A DNA stretch of 64,000 nucleotides from NCBI RefSeq assembly GCF_038562415.1, contig NZ_JBCFBA010000018.1, positions 1-64,000 of the forward strand. Direction: 5' to 3'. Below, piece after piece: positions 1 through 8,657 of this stretch. A program made the position numbers and the translations under genes. Below the pieces are notes generated by a model. It was given only the letters and a program-made list of their open reading frames with translations, ran no database searches and was not told where the DNA came from. Each line of letters opens with the position of its first letter. Within the stretch, counting starts at the first letter, position 1. This DNA comes from Solidesulfovibrio sp. (lineage in GTDB: Bacteria > Desulfobacterota > Desulfovibrionia > Desulfovibrionales > Desulfovibrionaceae).

Positions 1-389
1 CCTTGTAAAAACAAATTTCTGCCCGGGGCCCCGAGGGGGCCCCGGCTGGGCGAGGCGGGATTTGCGCCTTCGAGCCTGCCGCGCCAGCGGCGGCATCGAA
101 GGCGAAATTCCGGCCTCGCATCTTCGCGCCGCGCCCGCCCGTCCTTTCGGTGACTGTCGCCCTTCCCGCCCGCCAAAGCCGCCCGGGGGGCCTGGGGGGC
201 GTGACGCCCCCCAGTGGGGAGGTCCAGGAGGGGCAACGCCCCGCCTGGTGGGGTCCAGGGGCAACGCCCCTGGCCGCCGGAGGCATTCCCCCTCCCCCTC
301 CCCCTCTCCATCTCCATCTCCCTCTCCATACCCATACCCATGGCCGAAAACGGCTAGCGCCCCGTATCCTCCGGCGGTAGCATGCCCCC
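1..389. other. Gene-free leader with hairpins and repeats
   Basis: I see no convincing gene here. The stretch holds a GC-rich near-palindrome at about 22-44, three consecutive perfect or near-perfect hairpins (192-214, 224-248 and 255-273) and a pyrimidine tract of short CTCCCC/CTCCAT-type units (about 283-340). The frames open across it are low-complexity Pro/Ser-rich strings and look non-coding. The promoter of the gene starting at 390 is probably just upstream of it, but I cannot pick it out. Confidence 0.6.
192..335 (-). repeat. REP-like palindromic element, copy A, with polypurine tract
   Basis: On the minus strand this reads as a polypurine tract (335 down to 283), then ATGCCTCCGGCGGCC, then a hairpin with arms CCAGGGGC/GCCCCTGG (255-273), then GGACCCC. 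Two more hairpins follow: 224-248 with loop AAC, and 192-214 with 10-bp perfect arms and loop TGA. The same head sequence and hairpin design recur at 35615-35657 and 62282-62331, so this is a dispersed family and not a single terminator. Confidence 0.7.
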
Positions 390-1844
390 ATGATGTCAAT
401 GCTTGACGCGGACAGTTGCTACAGGGCGTATGCGGCCAGGGACGCGCGGTTCGACGGCCGATTTTTCACGGGCGTGACCTCCACGGGCGTGTATTGCCGG
501 CCGGTGTGCACGGCGAGGCTTCCCAAGCCGGAAAACTGCCGGTTTTTCCCGAGCGCGGCGGCGGCCGAGGCGGCCGGGTTTCGGCCGTGTCTGGTCTGTC
601 GGCCGGAGTGCGCGCCGGGGGAATCGCCGGCCGAGGCGGGGCAGCGCCTGGCCGACGCCGCCGCCGGGCTCATTGCCGCGGGCGGGCTGGACGAGGCGGG
701 CCTTGGGGCGCTTTGCGGTCGGCTCGGCGTAAGCGCGCGGCATCTGCGCCGGGTGTTCCGGGAGCGTTTCGGAGTGACACCCGTGGCCTATGCCCAGACC
801 CGGCGGCTGTTGCTGGCCAAGGCGCTGCTCGCCGATTCGGGCTTGTCCGCCACCGACGTGGCTTTTGCCAGCGGTTTTTCCAGCCTGCGCCGGTTCAATG
901 CGCTTTTCCAAAGCCGCTACGGGCTCTCGCCTTCGCAACTGCGCCGGGCGGGCGAGGCCAGGGCGATCTCCGGGGAGGCCGCGACCGTGGAGCTGGGCTA
1001 CCGGCCGCCCTACGACTGGAACGGGCTCATGGGCTTTCTGGGGGTTCGGGCCGTGGCTGGCGTGGAGGAGGCCGGCGAGGGCGCCTATCGCCGCACGCTC
1101 AGGCTTTGGCGAAACGGGACGCCCCATGCCGGCTGGCTCGCCGTTTGCCCGGCGGCCGGGAAAAACGCCCTGCGCGTCGCGGTTTCGACGGAACTGCTGC
1201 CGGTGTTGCCGGCGGTTTTGGCGCGCGTCTCCCATCTGTTCGACGTGCGTTGCGATCCCTGGGCCGTGTCCGGCGGGCTTTCGGGCCTGGCCGACGGGCA
1301 CGAGGGCGTACGCCTGCCGGGCACGGCCGACGGCTTCGAGACGGCGGTGCGGGCGATCCTGGGCCAGCAGGTGACGGTGGTCGGGGCGCGGACCCTGGCC
1401 GGGCGGTTCGCGGCGGCTTTCGGCGATCCGGTCGCCACGCCCTTTGCCGGGCTTTCGCGGCTTTTTCCCGATCCCGGCCGGGTGGCGGCCCTTTCCGTGG
1501 AGGCCATCGCCGCCCTGGGCGTCATCGCCGGGCGCGCCCGGGCCATCCTCGCCCTGGCCGGGGCCGTGCGCGACGGGGACTTGGAGCTTTCACCCACGGC
1601 CGACCTGGAAAAAAGCCTCGATACCTTGCGGGCGCTGCCCGGCGTCGGCGAATGGACGGCGCAGTACATCGCCATGCGGGCGCTCGGCTGGCCCGACGCC
1701 TTTCCCCATACGGACGGCGGCCTGAAAAAGGCCCTGGGCGAAACCGACCCCAAACGGATCGCGCGCTTGGCCGAGGCCTGGCGGCCGTGGCGGGCCTACG
1801 CCGTCATGCACTTGTGGCGGACCTTGCAGGGAGCATCGACATGA
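390..1844 (+). CDS. Ada-type regulator fused to AlkA 3-methyladenine DNA glycosylase
   Basis: This 484-residue protein senses and repairs DNA alkylation. The N-terminus is an Ada methyl-phosphotriester domain with zinc ligands C36, C40, C67 and C70; the C-x3-C-x26-C-x2-C spacing is that of E. coli Ada, where the first Cys accepts the methyl group. An AraC-type helix-turn-helix follows (about 88-190). Then come the AlkA N-terminal fold and the HhH-GPD glycosylase (about 195-484), with a helix-hairpin-helix reading LPGVGEWTAQYI and a catalytic-Asp region DAFPHTD. The methyltransferase half found in E. coli Ada is absent and is supplied by the next gene, whose ATG overlaps this stop codon. Two further in-frame Met codons (393 and 399) are alternative starts. 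Confidence 0.93.
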   Translation: MMSMLDADSCYRAYAARDARFDGRFFTGVTSTGVYCRPVCTARLPKPENCRFFPSAAAAEAAGFRPCLVCRPECAPGESPAEAGQRLADAAAGLIAAGGLDEAGLGALCGRLGVSARHLRRVFRERFGVTPVAYAQTRRLLLAKALLADSGLSATDVAFASGFSSLRRFNALFQSRYGLSPSQLRRAGEARAISGEAATVELGYRPPYDWNGLMGFLGVRAVAGVEEAGEGAYRRTLRLWRNGTPHAGWLAVCPAAGKNALRVAVSTELLPVLPAVLARVSHLFDVRCDPWAVSGGLSGLADGHEGVRLPGTADGFETAVRAILGQQVTVVGARTLAGRFAAAFGDPVATPFAGLSRLFPDPGRVAALSVEAIAALGVIAGRARAILALAGAVRDGDLELSPTADLEKSLDTLRALPGVGEWTAQYIAMRALGWPDAFPHTDGGLKKALGETDPKRIARLAEAWRPWRAYAVMHLWRTLQGAST

Positions 1845-2335
1845 TCACCGCGTTGCATCACCGGACGGCACTTGGCGAAATGCTGCTGGCCGCCACGGGC
1901 GAGACGCTCATCGGGGCCTGGTTCACGGGCCAGAAACATTTTCCCGACACGTTGGCCCTCGTCGCGGGCGCCCCTCCGGCGGCCGTTTGCGCCGAGGCGG
2001 CCCGCCAGCTCGACGCCTATCTCGCCGGCCGGCGCACGGCCTTCGACCTGCCCCTGGCGCCGCGCGGCACACCCTGGCAGCGCGCCGTCTGGGAGGCCTT
2101 GCTCGCCATCCCGTACGGGGAGACGCTTTCCTATGGACAGTTGGCCGCCCACCTGGGCAGGCCGGCCGCCGCCCGGGCCACGGGCGCGGCCGTGGGCCGA
2201 AACCCCCTGTCCGTCATCATCCCCTGCCACCGGGTCGTGGGCGCCACGGGAAGCCTTACGGGCTATGCCGGCGGCCTGGACCGCAAACGCGCCCTGCTGG
2301 CCATCGAGCAGGCCGGCCCGGCAGGCCGGCCGTAG
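1841..2335 (+). CDS. ogt: Methylated-DNA--protein-cysteine methyltransferase (Ogt type)
   Basis: This 164-residue suicide enzyme removes methyl groups from O6-methylguanine (and O4-methylthymine) onto its own cysteine. The active-site motif is PCHRV, with C129 as acceptor. The helix-turn-helix region PYGETLSYGQLA and the conserved G-R-A/N-P segment lie just before it, as in the family. The start is ATG overlapping the preceding stop (ATGA), so translation is coupled to the Ada-AlkA fusion. Together the two genes reconstitute the functions of Ada plus AlkA. The protein is of normal Ogt length. Confidence 0.95.
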   Translation: MITALHHRTALGEMLLAATGETLIGAWFTGQKHFPDTLALVAGAPPAAVCAEAARQLDAYLAGRRTAFDLPLAPRGTPWQRAVWEALLAIPYGETLSYGQLAAHLGRPAAARATGAAVGRNPLSVIIPCHRVVGATGSLTGYAGGLDRKRALLAIEQAGPAGRP

Positions 2336-2385
2336 ACGCCGGCCGCGGCCTTTACGGCCGCGCGCCGACAGGCTAGCCTGGCGCG

Positions 2386-3039
2386 ATGGACGGTTTCGCC
2401 GACGCCTGGCAGGCGCTCCTGCGCCTGGACGTGCTGCTGGACCAGGCGACCGCGCACCTGGGCGCCTGGACCTATGCCGCGATCTTCCTGACGGTGTTCG
2501 TGGAGACGGGCTTCGTGGTGACGGGCATCCTGCCGAGCGGCACGCTCTTATTCGCGGCGGCGGCCCTGGCGGCCCGGGGGAACCTGGCGTTCTGGCCGCT
2601 TCTTGCCGGCGGCACGGCGGCGGCCTTTTGCGGCGACCAGCTCAATTTCGCCTGGGGCGTGCTGGCCAGACGGTCGCTGGCCGGGCGCGGGCTGCCGCGC
2701 GCGATCAAGGCGGCGCAACTCGACGCGGCCCGCCGGGCCTTCGACAAGTACGGCCCCATGACCATCGTGCTGGCCCGGTTCGTGCCGATGCTGCGCTCGG
2801 TGGCGCCGCTGGCGGCGGGCCTTGCCGGCATGCCCGGGCGCACCTTCGCCGCCTACAACCTTTGCGGCAAGCTCCCCTGGACGGCCCTGCACGTCTGCGG
2901 CGGCTATTTCCTGGGCCGCATTCCCTGGTTCGCCAAGCACTTCACGGCCGTGCTCCTGGCGGCGGCGCTTTTTCCCTTCGCCATCGCCGTCGCGCGGACC
3001 CTGGTGCTCCGCCTGGCCGCGAAGCGACCGGAGCGTTAG
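2386..3039 (+). CDS. DedA family membrane protein
   Basis: A 217-residue integral membrane protein of the DedA/SNARE-associated (VTT) family, which in other bacteria contributes to envelope homeostasis and undecaprenyl phosphate recycling. The family hallmarks are visible: a hydrophobic N-terminal segment followed by FVETGFVVTGILPSGTLL (residues 27-44), and later the re-entrant segment with RFVPMLRSVAPLAAG. About four to five hydrophobic segments can be drawn. It is 50 bp downstream of ogt on the same strand but need not be functionally linked. The stop lies four bases into the convergent glycosyltransferase gene. The substrate cannot be told from the sequence. Confidence 0.88.
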   Translation: MDGFADAWQALLRLDVLLDQATAHLGAWTYAAIFLTVFVETGFVVTGILPSGTLLFAAAALAARGNLAFWPLLAGGTAAAFCGDQLNFAWGVLARRSLAGRGLPRAIKAAQLDAARRAFDKYGPMTIVLARFVPMLRSVAPLAAGLAGMPGRTFAAYNLCGKLPWTALHVCGGYFLGRIPWFAKHFTAVLLAAALFPFAIAVARTLVLRLAAKRPER

Positions 3040-3752
3040 CCCCGGTGGAAAATGCCGAAGCGGGCGATCCACCAGAAGGCGGCCAGGCCGTCGCGCCAGC
3101 CGATCTTCTTGCCTTCCTCGTAGGTGCGGCCGTTGTAGGACACGGGCACTTCGTAGATGCGCGCCCGAAGCCGGGTCACCTTGGCCGTCAGTTCCGGCTC
3201 CACGCCGAAGCGGTCGCTTTCGATGCGGATCTTGCCCAGGACCTCGCGGCGAAAGACCTTGTAGCAGACCTCCATGTCCGAGAGGTTGACGTCGTTGAAC
3301 ATGTTCGACAAAAGCGTCAGGATCTTGTTGGCCACGGAGTGCCAGAAATAGAGCACCCGGTGCGGCCCGCCCAGAAACCGCGAGCCGAAGACCACATCGG
3401 CCTTGCCCGCGAAAATCGGCGCCAGCAAAACGGGATAGTCCTCGGGATCGTATTCCAGGTCCGCGTCCTGGATGAGCACCACCTCGCCCGAGGCGGCTTC
3501 GAATCCCGTGCGCAACGCCGCGCCCTTGCCCCTGTTTTTCTCGTGAAACAACACCCGCAGGCGCGGCGTCCCGACCAGCCCCTCCAGGTAGGCCCGGCTG
3601 CCGTCGGTGGAGGCGTCGTCCACCAGCACCACTTCCCAGGTTTCGGGCCGGGCCAGCACCTTGTCCAGGACCAGCGGCAGGGTCTGCATTTCATTGTAGA
3701 CGGGGATGACGACGCTGACGGTCATGGCCGGGGATTGCGGCGAAGTCTGCAT
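3036..3752 (-). CDS. Family 2 glycosyltransferase (DPM1/polyprenyl-phosphate type)
   Basis: A 238-residue GT-A fold glycosyltransferase. The N-terminus VSVVIPVYNEMQTLPLVL is the nucleotide-sugar binding strand, VVLVDDASTDGSRAYL the next conserved segment, and DADLEYDPED carries the metal-binding DxD. Short length and the absence of C-terminal membrane helices fit dolichol/undecaprenyl-phosphate mannosyl- or glucosyltransferase-like enzymes. The acceptor and sugar are unknown. The chosen ATG gives MQTSPQSPAMTVSVV; the internal Met at 3725 is an alternative start. It follows the AOR-aldolase gene by 14 bp on the same strand, so the two may be co-transcribed. Confidence 0.88.
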   Translation of the reverse strand: MQTSPQSPAMTVSVVIPVYNEMQTLPLVLDKVLARPETWEVVLVDDASTDGSRAYLEGLVGTPRLRVLFHEKNRGKGAALRTGFEAASGEVVLIQDADLEYDPEDYPVLLAPIFAGKADVVFGSRFLGGPHRVLYFWHSVANKILTLLSNMFNDVNLSDMEVCYKVFRREVLGKIRIESDRFGVEPELTAKVTRLRARIYEVPVSYNGRTYEEGKKIGWRDGLAAFWWIARFGIFHRG

Positions 3753-3766
3753 GGGAAAGCTCCGTG

Positions 3767-6637
3767 TCAGGCGGGGTTGCGGCCAAGGGCCGTGAAATAG
3801 CGGGCGCGGCAGAGGGTTTCCACGGCGCACAGGGAAAAAAGGGCTTCGTTGAAGTCGTCGCCGCCCATGGTGAAGACGCCGTGGCCAAGGACGATGGCGC
3901 CGCGCCGCCCGGCCAGGGCCGGGGGCATGGTGTGGACCAGCCCGCGCGGGCCGCAGCCCACCTCGCCCGGCACGATGGGGATGTCGTCCACGAAACGCTC
4001 CCGGTCGCAGGCCACGTGGCAGGCGTCGCGGCGCGGGCAGTCGCGCCGGTCTGCGCAATCCATGGACATGATGACGGCGAATTTGGGGTGGCCGTGGAGG
4101 ATGGCCGGGCGGCCGTCTTTTTGCGAAAGCGCCGCATGGGCCGACAGTTCGCTGGAGGCGGTCAGGCCGGCGCAGGACGAACCGTCCAGGGGGCACAGGT
4201 CGATGGCCCCGGCCAGGGCGTCCAGGGCGCTACCGGTCTGGCTGATGGCGAGCGTCGCGCCCAGGCGGAAGGAGATGTTGCCGAAAACCGAATCCACCAG
4301 CCCCAGGGCGACCGTGGCCCGGCCGGCCTCGGCCATGGCGGCCAGCATCGTTTCCCGGTCGGCAAACGTCCCCCGGGCCAGGGGCGGCAAGGCTCCCGGC
4401 GGCCCCGGCAGGCCGGCCACGGCGGCCTCGAAGGCGGCCAGGCCGGCGGCGTCGAGCCGCCCTTCCCGGTGGGCGGCCAGATGGTCGGCGAAAAATTTGA
4501 CGAACCCGGCAAAGGCGATGGAGGAAACGGTGATGAAGGCCTGCTCCGGGGAAAGCGCGCCGTGGGCCAGCATGCCCAGGCCCGGCAGGTAGGCGCCCTT
4601 GCGCCGGGACAGGGCCTTCGCGGCCTGGGCCGGATCGGGGCGGGCCACCACCGGGATGTCGTGGAAAAAAGTGCGCGTCTCGCAGTCCCGGGGCCGGATG
4701 GCCGGGGCTTCGCGCTCGGCCAAAAATTCGAGGATGGTCCGGTAGGGCTCGGCCGGGGGCACGAGCATGAGGCAGGCCACGTCGAGGCGCCGGGCGGTTT
4801 CGGCCAAAAAGGCGTTGTGCGCAAAATCGCCCCGGGAAAAGCTGGCCGCCTCGTCCACGCAGACGATGGCCGCCTGCCCCGGCGCGCACAAGCCGGCCCG
4901 GGCCAGGCGATCGGCGAAACGGTTCGCCAGCGCGCCCGCCCGGCCGGCCCCGTCGGCCTCCCCAAGGGGGGCGGCGGCGTCCGGCCCGCGCAGGCGGCGG
5001 TATTTTTCCCGGGCGGCCAGGAAGGCCCGGCGGTCGAGGGGCGGCACGGCGAGGCCGTCCCCGGCGCTGCCGGGCTCGGTGAAAAACCGCGCCGGCAGGT
5101 CCTCGGCGGCCCCGTCCAGCCCCTGGCGCCGGTTGGCTAGGCGCTCGCGGGCAACGACACGCGCGCCAAGCGCGGCCAACTCGCCAGCCGAAACCGGCTC
5201 GCCCGAAAAGGCCGTCAGCGCCAACGCCCATTCCTCCAGGGTCACGGCCAGCGACAAAAAGGGGCAGGCGCCCAGGCACTGGGCCCCGGCCAGGGCGTTT
5301 TCCCCGAGCACCACGGCCCGGGCCTTGCCCTCGAAGGTGAACCGGTCCGTGGCCACGGGTTTTCGCAGCAGTTCGTGGGCCAGGCAGCCGCCGGCCCAGG
5401 GATCGGGGCCGCAGGTCCCCACGGCCAGGGACAGGGCCAGGCCGTAGGCGCCGCGCGGGTCGAAGGCCGGCAGGGCCACGCCCCGAACGGCCATGGCCAG
5501 GGCGGCTTCGATGGCCCGGCCCCTGGCGCTGCCGACGGCCAGGTCGGCCAGGGCCTCGTCCACGAAAGCGGGTGTCGGCGCGATGCCCTCCGCCTCGGCG
5601 AAACCGGCCACGGCCACGGCCGCGCCGGCGGCGTCAAGGCCCCGTTCCAGGCAGAACCAGCGGGCGCGCGCCGCCAGTTCGGGATCGGCCAGGCCCAGAA
5701 GGGCCGTGAAATGGGAGAGCGCATCCGCGTCGGGCAGGAGCCGGCCGGCCGCGTCGATACGGCGGCAGGGCACGGGACAGCCCGGGCAGGCCGCACCCGT
5801 GCTCCCGAAGCGCCGGCCCAGGGCCGGGGCGTTGACCGCGGCGCCGGCCTCGAAAAAGGTACGGCGGAAATGGTCGGTGGGCTGCATGCGCCGGCCGCGC
5901 GTCAGGTCGACCAGGGCGGCCGTGCCGTGGCGGCCGAAGCCGCTCGGGCCGGCCAGGGCCGGGGCGGCGGCGATGAGGCGGTCCATGGCCGCCCGCGCCC
6001 GCGCCAGGCCCTCGGGATCGGCCGGGACGGCCGCGGCCGTGCCGGAAATGGCCAGATAAACGAGATTTTTCAGGCCAAAGGCCAGTCCGGCCCCGGCGGG
6101 TCCGGCCTCGTGCCAGCGGTCGGCCACGACGGTGGCCAGGCCCGATCCGGCCCAGGCGGCCGGGCCGGCCACGGCGGCCGCGTCGCTCCCGGCCAGGGCG
6201 TCGAACAGGGCCGGTGTCGGCAGCCCGGCCAGGTGCCCGGCCGGGACGATCCGGGCCTCGTCGTCGCGGATCGCCAGGCCCATGGGTGCCACGGCCCGGC
6301 CGGTCACGACCACGGCGGCCAGCCCGGCCCGGGCCAGGGCCCGGCCCAGGCCGCCGCCGAGTGGCACCGTGACCGGGCCGCCGGTGCGCGGCGAAAAAAA
6401 CCGCAAGGCCGCGTGGCCGCCGCCCGGCAGGTCGCAGCCGGCCAGGGCGCCGGCGGCCAGGCACAGCGGCGCGGCGGGAGCGTCGTGGCCCAGGCGCCCA
6501 GGCACCGCGCACAAGGCCGCCGCCAGCCCCCGGCCGCCGCGCTCCCCTTCGAACAAGCCCTCGGGCGCGGCGACGCGACGCGTTTCGGACGCGGTCAGGT
6601 CGACGTGGAGGATGGCGGGCCGTGGACGCGTGGGCAT
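3767..6637 (-). CDS. Aldehyde ferredoxin oxidoreductase / class II aldolase fusion
   Basis: A 956-residue two-enzyme protein. Residues 1 to about 560 follow tungsten-containing aldehyde:ferredoxin oxidoreductases: the N-terminal domain opens with ILHVDLTASE, the [4Fe-4S] site reads C284-x2-C287-x3-C291 with the late Cys in GAQCLGAC (C454/C458), and pterin-binding segments lie between. Residues about 565-956 are a class II aldolase/adducin domain with GNISFR (787-791), the metal site HGHP (848-851) and LGHG (917-920). Between the metal motifs is a four-Cys cluster (C861, C867, C873, C877, plus H874) that could bind Fe-S or zinc. The ATG at 6637 has AAGGA upstream. The likely role is coupling aldehyde formation by retro-aldol cleavage to aldehyde oxidation; that is inference. 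It is divergent from the gene at 6772. Confidence 0.82.
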   Translation of the reverse strand: MPTRPRPAILHVDLTASETRRVAAPEGLFEGERGGRGLAAALCAVPGRLGHDAPAAPLCLAAGALAGCDLPGGGHAALRFFSPRTGGPVTVPLGGGLGRALARAGLAAVVVTGRAVAPMGLAIRDDEARIVPAGHLAGLPTPALFDALAGSDAAAVAGPAAWAGSGLATVVADRWHEAGPAGAGLAFGLKNLVYLAISGTAAAVPADPEGLARARAAMDRLIAAAPALAGPSGFGRHGTAALVDLTRGRRMQPTDHFRRTFFEAGAAVNAPALGRRFGSTGAACPGCPVPCRRIDAAGRLLPDADALSHFTALLGLADPELAARARWFCLERGLDAAGAAVAVAGFAEAEGIAPTPAFVDEALADLAVGSARGRAIEAALAMAVRGVALPAFDPRGAYGLALSLAVGTCGPDPWAGGCLAHELLRKPVATDRFTFEGKARAVVLGENALAGAQCLGACPFLSLAVTLEEWALALTAFSGEPVSAGELAALGARVVARERLANRRQGLDGAAEDLPARFFTEPGSAGDGLAVPPLDRRAFLAAREKYRRLRGPDAAAPLGEADGAGRAGALANRFADRLARAGLCAPGQAAIVCVDEAASFSRGDFAHNAFLAETARRLDVACLMLVPPAEPYRTILEFLAEREAPAIRPRDCETRTFFHDIPVVARPDPAQAAKALSRRKGAYLPGLGMLAHGALSPEQAFITVSSIAFAGFVKFFADHLAAHREGRLDAAGLAAFEAAVAGLPGPPGALPPLARGTFADRETMLAAMAEAGRATVALGLVDSVFGNISFRLGATLAISQTGSALDALAGAIDLCPLDGSSCAGLTASSELSAHAALSQKDGRPAILHGHPKFAVIMSMDCADRRDCPRRDACHVACDRERFVDDIPIVPGEVGCGPRGLVHTMPPALAGRRGAIVLGHGVFTMGGDDFNEALFSLCAVETLCRARYFTALGRNPA

Positions 6638-6771
6638 GACGTTCCTTGCAGCGGGTCGATGCGTTGCGCCACTACCAGATGCCCCCCGGCGAGGCAACGC
6701 GCCAAGGCGCCTAAACTCCTCCGGCCCGCTGCCGATAAGGCTTTGACGAACGAAGCTTTCGCGAGGCATCC
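6638..6771. promoter_or_regulatory. Divergent intergenic region between AOR-aldolase and hypothetical gene
   Basis: This 134-bp stretch must hold both promoters. It contains a 7-bp inverted repeat, GCGTTGC at 6661-6667 and GCAACGC at 6694-6700, and a CGCGCCA half-site at 6698-6704 resembling one arm of the inverted repeat upstream of the TunR gene. I see no consensus promoter boxes. Confidence 0.35.
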
Positions 6772-7584
6772 ATGCGGATCACGAGCCTGAACACAGCCCT
6801 TTCCGGGGTGTCGGCCCGGCCGGCGACGGCCACGGCGGACGGCCACGGCCTCAAGCTCGGCCGGTATTCCGAGAGGGACGGCGACACCGCCAGCGGCACC
6901 CTGTCGTCCAAAGTGCCGTCCGGCACGTCCGAGGTCTTTGCCGCCGATATCCTCGAAAAGCTCCAAGCCGCCCAAACGGCCAGCAACGCCGGGGCCCTCG
7001 TGGCCAGCGGCGCGGCCGGCGACCTGGAAAGCTCCCTGGCCGACGTCATCGACACCGTGCGGAAAAGACACGGCGACGCGGCGGCCACCGCCGTCATGGG
7101 CATCGTGGAGAAGGGCGTGGGCGACGGCGGCGGCGGCGAGGACGCCCTGGGCAACGCCCTGGTCTCGGCCCTCACATTCATCGACCGCAATTTCGGCATC
7201 GCCTCGGGCGACGCGGCCATGGCCACCTTCAACGGCGCCCTCAACGACGCCGTCAACGGCTATTTCCAAAACGGCCACACCGAGCTGTTCTACGCCTCCG
7301 ACGGCACGGGGGGCGCCACGGCGCAGGTGCGGGACGTGCTTTCCCAGGCCCTGGACGCGGTGACCCAACGCTTCGGCGAGGAAACCAGCCAAGCCATCTC
7401 GGACCTCATGACGCAAAGCCTTGAGGAGACGGGCGTCACCCGCCAGGGCCTCGGCACGGCGCTTGCCGCCGCCGACGCCTCTCTGACCGGCCAATACGGC
7501 GAGGCCGGCGACCTGGGCCTGGCGAACCTGGCCGGCGCCCAGGCCTCCCTGGCCAAGGGCACGCTGGTGGACCTGGCCGTCTAG
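6772..7584 (+). CDS. Hypothetical protein, low-complexity helical
   Basis: I do not recognise this 270-residue protein. It has no signal peptide and no membrane segment, is acidic, and is rich in Ala, Gly, Asp and Thr. The N-terminus MRITSLNTALSG followed by a small-residue stretch is reminiscent of flagellar or secreted rod/hook-associated proteins, but no flagellar signature is present. A Gly run (VGDGGGGED) lies near residue 120. It is divergent from the AOR fusion and ends ten bases before the convergent methyltransferase gene. Codon bias matches real genes of the window, which supports it being coding. Confidence 0.7.
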   Translation: MRITSLNTALSGVSARPATATADGHGLKLGRYSERDGDTASGTLSSKVPSGTSEVFAADILEKLQAAQTASNAGALVASGAAGDLESSLADVIDTVRKRHGDAAATAVMGIVEKGVGDGGGGEDALGNALVSALTFIDRNFGIASGDAAMATFNGALNDAVNGYFQNGHTELFYASDGTGGATAQVRDVLSQALDAVTQRFGEETSQAISDLMTQSLEETGVTRQGLGTALAAADASLTGQYGEAGDLGLANLAGAQASLAKGTLVDLAV

Positions 7585-7594
7585 CCCTCGCCTT

Positions 7595-8593
7595 TTATTC
7601 CTTCTCGCCCCAGAGCACCCGCGAGCCGCTGGGGCCGGTGAAATCGAGCCGGGCGACGTGGCGTGCCCCGGCTCGGGCCAGCATCTCCCGGATATCCCCC
7701 TCGGCGTAGGCCTGGCCGCGCGGCGTGCCAAGGAGCATGTTCAGCGAAAAAAGCGCCGCGAATTCCGGCCCGTCCAAGGTGTCGTCGAGCATGAACTCGT
7801 GGACGTAGAGGCGTCCGCCGGGATTGAGCGCGGCCATGGCCTTGGCGATGATCGTCCGGCAGCCGTCCGGGTCCTCGGCGTGGAGGATCTGGGACAGCCA
7901 GGCCACGTCGTAGCCGCCGGGAAGCGGGTCGCGCAGGTAGTTGCCGGAGGCGAAATCCACCCGGTCGGCCACGCCCAGGCGGGCGGTCACGCCGGCGGCG
8001 AATTCCCGGCTCTCGGGCAGGTCGAAGACCGTGGCCGTCATGTCCGGGTTGGCCAGGCAGAAATGGGCGGCATAGGTGCCCGGGCCGCCGCCCACGTCCA
8101 GGAAACGCCGCCGGCCGGCCATGTCGATCAGGGCGGCCAGGCGCGGGGCGATGGCCGAGGCGATGCCGTACATGGCCATCAGAAAATCCTCGCGGGCGGC
8201 GGGGTCGCCGTGGTCGGTCATGTGGTCGCCGAGGGGCCTGCCCGTGCGCACGGCCTCGGGGAGCCGGGCCCAGGTGGCCATGATGCGGTGGTTGTGGCGC
8301 ACCACGTGGGCCACGCTTCGCGGCGAATCGCGGCTGAGCAGTTCCCGCGACATCGGGGTCAGGGCGTAGCGGTCGCCGGATTTGGCCAGCAGGCCCATGG
8401 CGGCCAGGGCGCTTAAGAGCATGGCCAGGCCCCGGGCGTCGCAGCCCAGGCGCCCGGCCAGGCTGGCGGCATCGGAAGGCTCGCGGCCAAGGGGCGTGAA
8501 CACGTCGAGCATGGCCCCGGCGTGCAGGGCGCAGGTCTTCCAGTAGGCGCTGGAAAGGGCGAGCAGGGGACCGGGATCGAACGAAGCCTCCAT
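7595..8593 (-). CDS. SAM-dependent O-methyltransferase (COMT-like)
   Basis: A 332-residue methyltransferase of the O-methyltransferase family 2 (acetylserotonin/caffeate/polyketide type). An N-terminal winged-helix dimerisation domain (about 1-95) precedes the Rossmann domain, where motif I is LDVGGGPGT (165-173), the acidic residue binding the SAM ribose lies in ATVFDLPE (187-194), and the expected catalytic-base region is WLSQILHAEDPDGC. The start has GGGAGG upstream at good spacing. It is downstream of the kinase gene (64-bp gap, same strand), so it may be the last gene of that signalling operon. The small-molecule substrate is unknown. Confidence 0.87.
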   Translation of the reverse strand: MEASFDPGPLLALSSAYWKTCALHAGAMLDVFTPLGREPSDAASLAGRLGCDARGLAMLLSALAAMGLLAKSGDRYALTPMSRELLSRDSPRSVAHVVRHNHRIMATWARLPEAVRTGRPLGDHMTDHGDPAAREDFLMAMYGIASAIAPRLAALIDMAGRRRFLDVGGGPGTYAAHFCLANPDMTATVFDLPESREFAAGVTARLGVADRVDFASGNYLRDPLPGGYDVAWLSQILHAEDPDGCRTIIAKAMAALNPGGRLYVHEFMLDDTLDGPEFAALFSLNMLLGTPRGQAYAEGDIREMLARAGARHVARLDFTGPSGSRVLWGEKE

Positions 8594-8657
8594 GGCGAAC
8601 CTCCCTTGAGGCGGCGCCCACGCTCACCGGCCCTTTCGCGGCCGTGCAGGCGCCCTG

